Of a stretch of DNA of 5,253 nucleotides, positions 1 through 4,266 are shown one piece after another. Each line of letters opens with the position of its first letter. Within the stretch, counting starts at the first letter, position 1. The notes beneath the pieces are model-generated. The model was not told the origin of the DNA, ran no database searches, and worked only from the letters and a program-made list of their open reading frames with translations. Origin of the DNA: an uncultured Atopobiaceae bacterium (lineage in GTDB: Bacteria > Actinomycetota > Coriobacteriia > Coriobacteriales > Atopobiaceae); NCBI GenBank assembly GCA_947303905.1, contig CAMYZR010000132.1, forward strand, positions 1-5,253. The letters are read 5' to 3'. The translations under genes were made by a program, and so were the position numbers.

Positions 1-246
1 GGGAACGGCCACTCGCTTGCCGTCCTTCCAGGCACGCTCGATGAGCGGCTTGGTGTCCATCTCGTTGCGATAGGTCACATAGGCGAGGACGAGGGGAGCT
101 TTACGATAGGCACCCATCGCCGTAAAATGCATGTGCACCTCACGGTCGACCCGTTGGGCGTGAGCGGGGGCCAACTGCATCTCGACGGCCTCATAGGCAC
201 TCTGCAGTGCGCTCTTGCTCGCGTCTTCGCCATAACTACTTGCCAT
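1..246 (-). CDS. 5-formyltetrahydrofolate cyclo-ligase, N-terminal part (runs off the left edge)
   Basis: The first 82 residues of a protein whose C-terminal part lies outside the window. The family (5,10-methenyltetrahydrofolate synthetase) uses ATP to convert 5-formyl-THF to 5,10-methenyl-THF in the cytosol, returning stored folinate to the one-carbon pool. The recognisable block is at residues 51-82: a VLAYVTYRNEMDTKPLIERA-like strand and helix followed by W-K-D-G-K-R-V-A-V-P. This matches the family pattern hydrophobic strand, then E-(V/M)-D-T-x-P-L-I, then G-K-x-V-x-x-P. The N-terminal helix (about residues 8-45) is less conserved and lacks the K-x-x-L-R opening of many homologues. The ATG at 244-246 is preceded six bases upstream by an AAGGGGG ribosome binding site (253-259). 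The gene is divergent from the metallopeptidase gene. The family call is firm from the EMDTKPL/GKRVAVP block. The substrate-binding and ATP-loop residues further on cannot be checked here. Confidence 0.85.
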   Translation of the reverse strand, partial: MASSYGEDASKSALQSAYEAVEMQLAPAHAQRVDREVHMHFTAMGAYRKAPLVLAYVTYRNEMDTKPLIERAWKDGKRVAVP

Positions 247-369
247 GGGCAACCCCCTTCTTAGCATTATTCTCAGTTTAGCGTATAGCGGCTATCTGGG
301 CGAGAGGCTACGATTTCCACACGGGACATTGTGTAACTATTTATCGGCCAACAAGCGGAGAAGGCAGCA
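247..369. promoter_or_regulatory. Divergent intergenic region between the cyclo-ligase and metallopeptidase genes
   Basis: These 123 bp must hold the start signals for two genes transcribed away from each other. For the + strand gene the best candidate promoter is TTCCAC (315-320), a 17-bp spacer, then TATTTA (338-343), giving a leader of about 20 nt. Both hexamers match the sigma-70 consensus only partly. For the - strand gene I found no convincing -35/-10 pair, although AATAAT and TATACG occur upstream of its ribosome binding site. A short 11-bp palindrome, ATAGC-G-GCTAT (285-295), sits in the middle and could be chance or a small operator. The existence of promoter activity here is inferred from gene layout. 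Confidence 0.4.
357..364 (+). promoter_or_regulatory. Ribosome binding site for the TTG-started metallopeptidase gene
   Basis: GGAGAAGG lies five bases before the TTG at 370-372. It matches the 16S rRNA 3' end well at a workable distance. It supports TTG as the true start, since the next in-frame ATG is far inside the conserved domain. Confidence 0.7.
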
Positions 370-1089
370 TTGGAAGAGACCATCGCCATAGGAACACTCT
401 CGGTCCATCTCACCCGCAAGCGCATTCGCAACATAAACCTGCGGATTCGTCCCGATGGCACCGTACACGTGAGCGCCCCGTTGAAAACGCCCCGCTCGAC
501 CATCATGGCGTTTGTCGAAAGCCGTCGCGCGTGGATCGAGAAGAGCCAGGACAAGGTAGCCAGGCAGTCGTCCGTCATGGCCGTCTCGTGCAAGGACGGA
601 GACACCCTCTGGCTTTGGGGCCGAGAGCACACCGTCAGGATCCTACCAACCCACCAGACGGGCGGCCGCGCAAAGACAAGCTTCGAATGTCGGGAGGGCG
701 AGCTTCTCGCATATGTGCGCGAACGCGATATGGGAGACGACGAGGAAAGCGCTGCCAGGAGATGCCGTGCGCTCGACCTCTGGCTGCGGATGCAGCTCTC
801 GGAGCGAATAACGGCGCTTCTCCCCCACTGCGAGGAAGTGGTGGGAAGGCGCGCCTCGGCAATCAGGATCAAGGCCATGAGGAGCCGCTGGGGCAGCTGC
901 AACACCAAGACCGGAGCCATATCGATCGCGGTCCGCCTCGTGCACTTCGACCCGCGCTGCCTCGAGATGGTGCTCTACCACGAGCTCTGCCACCTGATAG
1001 AGCCAAACCACGGCGCGAGGTTCCATGCCCTCATGGATGGCTTCTGCCCCGACTGGCATGAGAGGAACGCGCTGCTGGGCGGCAGGTAG
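370..1089 (+). CDS. YgjP/DUF45-family zinc metallopeptidase
   Basis: A 239-residue soluble protein of the YgjP-like metallopeptidase family, related to SprT and M48 peptidases. Members are thought to be intracellular zinc peptidases, but substrates are mostly unknown. The N-terminal region (residues 8-60) has the family layout: a short strand, an R-K-R-I-R-N-I-N-L-R-I-R basic stretch, P-D-G-T-V-H-V-S-A-P, then a helix ending in W-I. The catalytic part has SRWGSCNTK at 172-180, the zinc motif HELCH at 204-208 (His204 and His208 as ligands, Glu205 as base) and NHGARF at 213-218, where His214 is the likely third ligand. All key residues are present, so the protein should be active. No signal peptide or membrane segment is visible. 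The start is TTG, chosen because of the GGAGAAGG site just upstream and because the homology begins within a few residues of it. The gene stands alone on the + strand, divergent from the cyclo-ligase gene and convergent with trpS. Its biological role cannot be told from this context. Confidence 0.9.
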   Translation: MEETIAIGTLSVHLTRKRIRNINLRIRPDGTVHVSAPLKTPRSTIMAFVESRRAWIEKSQDKVARQSSVMAVSCKDGDTLWLWGREHTVRILPTHQTGGRAKTSFECREGELLAYVRERDMGDDEESAARRCRALDLWLRMQLSERITALLPHCEEVVGRRASAIRIKAMRSRWGSCNTKTGAISIAVRLVHFDPRCLEMVLYHELCHLIEPNHGARFHALMDGFCPDWHERNALLGGR

Positions 1090-1110
1090 CCACATAGGCT
1101 GATAGACAGA

Positions 1111-1148
1111 AGCCCCACCCGTGGCACGAGAGGGCCGCAGGTGGGGCT
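1111..1148 (-). terminator. Inverted repeat between convergent genes, probable trpS terminator
   Basis: AGCCCCACC (1111-1119) pairs perfectly with GGTGGGGCT (1140-1148) as a 9-bp GC-rich stem around a 20-nt loop. On the - strand the stem is followed by TTCTGTCTAT, a weak U-rich tail, and it lies 28 bp past the trpS stop codon. On the + strand the tail (GCGTTGCAG) is poor in T, so trpS is the better-supported user. It may still stop the converging metallopeptidase transcript. The large loop and broken T-tract keep confidence moderate. Confidence 0.5.
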
Positions 1149-1175
1149 GCGTTGCAGCTCTATGCAGGCAGGGCG

Positions 1176-2228
1176 CTAGTACACCATGCCCATCGCCTCG
1201 CGAACCTCCTGGAGGGTCTGCTCGGCGATCTCGTTGGCGCGACGGTTGCCGTCGGCCAGGACGTCCTTGATGTAGTCGAGGTCCTTCTCCAGCTCGTGGC
1301 GCTTCTCGCGGATGGGCGCGAAGTAGCCGTTGACGGCCTCGGTGACCGTCTTTTTGAGCTGGCCCGACCCGCCATTGCCGATCTCGGTGGCAAGCTCGAC
1401 GGGGTCGCGGTCGAGGCAGATGCCCGCCGTCGTGAGCAGGGCCGAGACGCCAGGGCGATTGTCAGGGTCGAAGGTGATGAAGCGCTCGCTGTCGGTGCGG
1501 GACTTCTTGATGAGCTTGGCGGTCTCCTGCTCGGTCATGCTGATGGAGATGGCGTTGCCGTAGCTCTTGGACATCTTGCGGCCGTCGAGTCCGGGGATGA
1601 GCGGCGTGGAGGTGAGAAGGCCCGCGACGTCAGGGAACACCCTGCCGTAGCGGTCGTTGAATCGACGCGCGATCTTGGCAGTGACCTCAATGTGAGGCAG
1701 CTGGTCGCGGCCGACGGGCACGATGTTGCCCTTGCAGAAGAGGATGTCGCAGGCCTGATGGACGGGATAGGTCAGAAGAAGTCCCGTGAGGGAATGGCCC
1801 GACGCCTCCATCTCGGCCTTGACCGTGGGGTTGCGCTGGAGCTCGGCCTCGGAGACCAGCGACAGGAAGGGCAGCATGAGCTGATTCTCGGCGGGCACCG
1901 AGGAATGGGTGAAGATCATCGTCTTTGCGGGATCGATGCCGCAGGCCAGGTAGTCGATGACCATGTTGTAGACGTTGTCCTGGATGTTGGCCGTGGTGTC
2001 TCGGTCCGTGATGACCTGATAGTCGGCAATGATGACGTTGGTCTTGACGCCCAGGTTCTGCAGGCGCACGCGCTCGACAAGCGTGCCGAAGTAGTGACCC
2101 AAATGCAGACGACCCGTGGGACGGTCTCCCGTCAGCATGGTGTACTTGCCCGCATTGCCCGCAGCGATGTCCTCCTGAATCATATTAGAGCGGCGGAGCG
2201 CCGCCTCGTAGCTACCCTCGTTCGGCAT
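1176..2228 (-). CDS. trpS: Tryptophanyl-tRNA synthetase (EC 6.1.1.2)
   Basis: A complete 350-residue class I aminoacyl-tRNA synthetase that charges tRNA-Trp with tryptophan in the cytosol, at a usual length for TrpRS. The Rossmann-fold HIGH signature appears as HLGH at residues 42-45 within T-G-D-R-P-T-G-R-L-H-L-G-H. The KMSKS loop is exact at 218-222 (GRKMSKSYGN). Between them are YPVHQACDI at 154-162 and PVGRDQ at 171-176, the TrpRS-typical stretch that shapes the tryptophan and ATP sites, followed by the H-I-E-x-T segment. The GDRPTGRLHLGH wording and the QRNPTVKAE segment (131-139) resemble the streptococcal/lactococcal subgroup rather than the E. coli or Bacillus GNY type. The ATG at 2226-2228 has AAAGGA (2237-2242) eight bases upstream; a second in-frame Met at residue 16 has no comparable support. 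The carrier gene upstream ends in a strong terminator, so trpS probably has its own promoter. The best candidate, TTGCGT (2274-2279) with a 17-bp gap to TGAATT, is weak. I see no T-box or other leader structure in the roughly 75 bp available. Confidence 0.97.
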   Translation of the reverse strand: MPNEGSYEAALRRSNMIQEDIAAGNAGKYTMLTGDRPTGRLHLGHYFGTLVERVRLQNLGVKTNVIIADYQVITDRDTTANIQDNVYNMVIDYLACGIDPAKTMIFTHSSVPAENQLMLPFLSLVSEAELQRNPTVKAEMEASGHSLTGLLLTYPVHQACDILFCKGNIVPVGRDQLPHIEVTAKIARRFNDRYGRVFPDVAGLLTSTPLIPGLDGRKMSKSYGNAISISMTEQETAKLIKKSRTDSERFITFDPDNRPGVSALLTTAGICLDRDPVELATEIGNGGSGQLKKTVTEAVNGYFAPIREKRHELEKDLDYIKDVLADGNRRANEIAEQTLQEVREAMGMVY

Positions 2229-2303
2229 CGGTGCCGTCCTTTCGTCAGTTCCAATTCACACGAGCTTACATGGTAACGCAAAGACGCACTGCGGCTCGCG
2301 ACA

Positions 2304-2338
2304 TAACAAAAAGGAGACCGCCCTTTCGGACGGCCTCC
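2304..2338 (-). terminator. Strong rho-independent terminator after the YfcC-family carrier gene
   Basis: On the - strand GGAGGCCGTCC pairs with GGGCGGTCTCC as an unbroken 11-bp stem (two G-U pairs) closed by a GAAA tetraloop (2324-2327). It is followed directly by five T residues (2308-2312) and then GTTAT. It begins 26 bp beyond the carrier stop codon. This is a textbook intrinsic terminator and separates the carrier transcript from trpS. The + strand lacks a T-tract on the other side, so it acts in one direction. Confidence 0.92.
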
Positions 2339-2363
2339 CCACAAGTCCGTTTTGCGATAAGGC

Positions 2364-3833
2364 TTAGAGAACCATGAAGGCGATCGTGAGCACGATGATG
2401 CAGAAGACGGACATGACGGCGATGATCTTGGTGCAGAACTTGACCCAGGTCGAGTACTCGATACGGGAGAGGGCCAGGCCACCCATGATGGCGCCGGAGG
2501 TCGGGGTGATGAGGTTGACAACACCGGATGCGGCGCAGAAGGTCATGACCATGACGGACGGGTTGAAGCCGAGCTGCTGAGCCAGGGGCCCCATGATGGG
2601 CATGGAAACGCCAGCCATGCCGGAGGTCGAGGGGATGAGGAAGGACAGCAGGAAGTACAGCAGGTAGGAGCCGACGGAGAAGACGACGCCCGAGGTGCCG
2701 GCCAGTGCGTTGGAGGCGGTGGAGAGCACGAACATGTCAAGACCGGTGGCAGCCATGAGGACGGAGACGCCACGGGCGAGGGCGATGACCATGACGACGC
2801 TCATCATGTCGCCAGCGCCAGCCATGAACTCGTCGACGATCTCATGCTCGGTCAGGCCACCGACGATGCCGATGATGATGGCGAGCAGCAGGAACCACGT
2901 GGTGGCCTCCTGGAAGTACCACCAGCCCAGGGGCACGCCGGTCAGGAAGCTGGACCAGCTGTGGCCATCGGGGTCGAAGCCAGGGTTGAACCAGTCGATG
3001 CCGAGGTCCTCCCAGGGAATGAAGGAGATGATCATGATGACGAAGGCCATGGCAAAGAGGACCAGGACGCCCTTCTGCTTGCCAGTCAGGACGGGGTCGC
3101 CAGCCTCGGCGGCAGCGCCATACTGGGCCTTGGCGTTCTCGGTCTCGGTAGCGCTCATGAGCGTGCGGCTGGGGTCAGCCTTGACCCTCTTGGCATACTG
3201 CAGAACGAAGAAGACGGCGAGGATGTTGGTGACGGCGAGCAGGACGAGGCCCAGACCGATGAAGATGGTCTGGTCGCCCTTGATGCCCACACCGTCAAGG
3301 GCTGCACCGGCAGCACCGACGGCGAAGGGGTTGACGGTGGAGCCGAGGCAGCCGACGCCAGCGCCGAGAAGGACGATCATGGCGCCCGTGAGGGAGTCGA
3401 AGCCAGCGGTCATCATGGTGGCGGAGAGCAGGGCGTAGAAGCCGACCGTCTCCTCGCACATGCCGTAGGTGGTGCCACCGAGGGCGAATAAGGCCATCAG
3501 GATGGGGATGAGCTTGAGCTCGTTGCCGCCCATCTTCTTGACGAGCACCGCGATGCCGTCAGCGATGGCGTTGGTCTTGTTGACGATGCCAAGGAAGCCA
3601 CCGAGCACCATGACGAACAGGCACACGTCGATAGCGTCTGCGAAGCCGCGCACCGGGGACATCAGGAAGTCGGACAGGGTCGCGGCTGTGACGGCACCCT
3701 CCTCACCATTGATGGAGTAGGTCTTGCCGTTAAGCATCACCGTGATCAGGGCAACGATTGCCAAGAGGATGAAGATGATAGAGAAGCTGGTTAGCATCTC
3801 CCTCTTCTTCTTGGGCTTTGCGGTATCTGCCAT
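2364..3833 (-). CDS. YfcC/DcuC-family membrane carrier, possibly an arginine/ornithine-type exchanger
   Basis: A 489-residue integral membrane protein of the YfcC family (C4-dicarboxylate anaerobic carrier superfamily, DcuC-like). Hydrophobic segments lie at about residues 14-34, 68-85, 108-128, 150-175, 189-213, 255-273, 312-327, 344-365, 380-402, 405-420, 428-455 and 465-488, giving 11-12 membrane spans. A lysine-rich N-terminus (7-11) suggests a cytoplasmic start. Family signatures are GGTTYGMCEET at 119-129, GSTVNPFAVGAAG at 164-176, IPSTSGMAGVSMPIMGPLA at 400-418 and LITPTSGAIMGGLA at 441-454. The last two resemble the paired re-entrant substrate loops of ion-coupled transporters. The substrate cannot be read from sequence. 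Relatives are annotated variously as dicarboxylate, basic amino acid or arginine/ornithine carriers, and the ArcT-like aminotransferase upstream favours the last. The start at 3831-3833 is chosen over in-frame upstream codons because AAAGGAGT (3841-3848) sits eight bases before it and the upstream 39 codons do not look like this family. A soluble loop at about 215-252 is acidic and alanine-rich. Confidence 0.88.
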   Translation of the reverse strand: MADTAKPKKKREMLTSFSIIFILLAIVALITVMLNGKTYSINGEEGAVTAATLSDFLMSPVRGFADAIDVCLFVMVLGGFLGIVNKTNAIADGIAVLVKKMGGNELKLIPILMALFALGGTTYGMCEETVGFYALLSATMMTAGFDSLTGAMIVLLGAGVGCLGSTVNPFAVGAAGAALDGVGIKGDQTIFIGLGLVLLAVTNILAVFFVLQYAKRVKADPSRTLMSATETENAKAQYGAAAEAGDPVLTGKQKGVLVLFAMAFVIMIISFIPWEDLGIDWFNPGFDPDGHSWSSFLTGVPLGWWYFQEATTWFLLLAIIIGIVGGLTEHEIVDEFMAGAGDMMSVVMVIALARGVSVLMAATGLDMFVLSTASNALAGTSGVVFSVGSYLLYFLLSFLIPSTSGMAGVSMPIMGPLAQQLGFNPSVMVMTFCAASGVVNLITPTSGAIMGGLALSRIEYSTWVKFCTKIIAVMSVFCIIVLTIAFMVL

Positions 3834-3840
3834 TTCAGAT

Positions 3841-3848
3841 ACTCCTTT
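3841..3848 (-). promoter_or_regulatory. Ribosome binding site fixing the carrier start
   Basis: AAAGGAGT on the - strand lies seven to eight bases before the ATG at 3831-3833. It decides between this start and an in-frame extension reaching 3950, which has no Shine-Dalgarno sequence and would add a non-family, non-hydrophobic leader. Confidence 0.85.
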
Positions 3849-3921
3849 CGACGCGCGGCCAAAGCCTTGCGAAACCAAACCGAAATGATACGCCGACACA
3901 ATGCACAAACATTGCTCTTTT

Positions 3922-3957
3922 AGAGTACGACCTATCGCTCGTGAATACAAGTGTCAA
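3922..3957 (-). promoter_or_regulatory. Candidate promoter for the YfcC-family carrier gene
   Basis: The - strand has a perfect -35 hexamer, TTGACA (3952-3957), but at 17 bp it is followed only by TAGGTC, a poor -10. An overlapping alternative is TTGTAT (3945-3950), 17 bp, TACTCT (3922-3927), with three of six matches in each hexamer. Either would give a leader of about 80-110 nt before the carrier start. The pair overlaps a TGAATA element and is followed by the CAATG/CATTG inverted repeat, where a regulator could act. This is a pattern match only. Confidence 0.35.
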
Positions 3958-4083
3958 ATTGTCATCTTATCCAATAGGTTTTCATTTGTCCGCCTGTGGC
4001 TGGTATCGTTCTTGTACTTTGGGCCCTCTGTGATGATCGTCGAAATCTGTATGTCATAAAGCCACGTGAATAGGGCCGAAATC

Positions 4084-4103
4084 CCCCATCCATGCATATG
4101 GGG
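4084..4103. repeat. Inverted repeat CCCCAT-N8-ATGGGG
   Basis: A perfect 6-bp GC-rich inverted repeat (4084-4089 and 4098-4103) flanks an 8-bp centre that contains the palindrome ATGCAT. It lies about 250 bp upstream of the carrier start. It could be a transcription factor operator or a small RNA hairpin; on the + strand it is followed by CTGTTTGTC. No known binding motif was recognised. Confidence 0.3.
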
Positions 4104-4203
4104 CTGTTTGTCGCCATCATCGGTTAGCTTGTAGCATAAGCTGCATCATCTTGTGTACATATGCAATAATTTGCGTTTTAAAGGCCTTCTATTCATGCAA
4201 CGG

Positions 4204-4229
4204 AAAGAGGGGCGCTTTCACGCCCCTCT
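4204..4229 (-). terminator. Probable intrinsic terminator of the aminotransferase gene
   Basis: On the - strand AGAGGGGCG pairs with CGCCCCTCT in a perfect 9-bp GC-rich stem with a 6-nt loop (4215-4220). The stem runs into TTTCCGTTG, so the T-tract is short. It starts 37 bp past the stop codon. Its position and stem strength support termination, but the weak tail would allow some read-through into the carrier gene. Confidence 0.65.
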
Positions 4230-4234
4230 CGGAT

Positions 4235-4249
4235 GCCTTGTGGCAAGGC
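4235..4249 (-). repeat. Small hairpin just before the aminotransferase terminator
   Basis: GCCTTG (4235-4240) and CAAGGC (4244-4249) form a 6-bp stem with a 3-nt loop, five bases from the larger terminator stem. In the - strand transcript the two hairpins would sit in tandem after the stop codon. Together they may strengthen termination or protect the 3' end. The short T-poor flank makes it unlikely to terminate alone. Confidence 0.4.
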
Positions 4250-4266
4250 TTATGTAGGCACGGCTA

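Larger units (their letters stand above)
3834..4266. other. 433-bp gene-free region between the aminotransferase and carrier genes
   Basis: No convincing coding sequence lies here on either strand, and the DNA is visibly richer in A and T than its surroundings. From the aminotransferase end it holds a small hairpin (4235-4249), a terminator-like stem (4206-4229), a run of short inverted repeats (AGCTT/AAGCT at 4126-4142, CCCCAT/ATGGGG at 4084-4103, CAATG/CATTG at 3899-3914), three copies of TGAATA counted on both strands (3942-3947, 4067-4072, 4190-4195), and the candidate carrier promoter. Its length far exceeds what one promoter needs. It may therefore contain operators, a long 5' leader or an unrecognised small RNA. 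I could not match it to any known riboswitch. Confidence 0.6.

Noticed and set aside
285..295. ATAGC-G-GCTAT palindrome as an operator
   Set aside because: It is only 11 bp, has no known motif and no second copy nearby, so chance is a fair explanation.
273..920. A 215-codon open frame on the - strand across the metallopeptidase gene
   Set aside because: Low-complexity Ser/Arg-rich translation with no ribosome binding site. The + strand frame has intact HELCH and SRWGSC motifs.
1152..2276. A 374-codon open frame on the + strand, antisense to trpS
   Set aside because: It mirrors trpS almost end to end. Its Val/Leu/Gly/Asp-rich product matches no family I recognise, and the - strand frame carries all TrpRS motifs. 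Long antisense frames are common in GC-rich genes.
2229..2303. A T-box or tryptophan-responsive leader before trpS
   Set aside because: Only about 75 bp lie between the carrier terminator and trpS, too short for a T-box, and no T-box sequence or antiterminator is visible.
2695..3491. Overlapping + strand open frames opposite the carrier gene
   Set aside because: The translations are Met/Ala/Pro-rich or Gly/Glu/Asp-rich antisense shadows of membrane-protein codons, with no plausible start signals or family motifs.
3834..3950. A 39-codon N-terminal extension of the carrier
   Set aside because: The ATG at 3831-3833 has a good AAAGGAGT site and gives the family's basic N-terminus before the first membrane span. 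The extension has no such signal and overlaps the candidate promoter.
3818..4033. A 71-codon + strand open frame reaching into the long intergenic region
   Set aside because: It starts inside the carrier coding region, lacks a ribosome binding site and has no recognisable domain.
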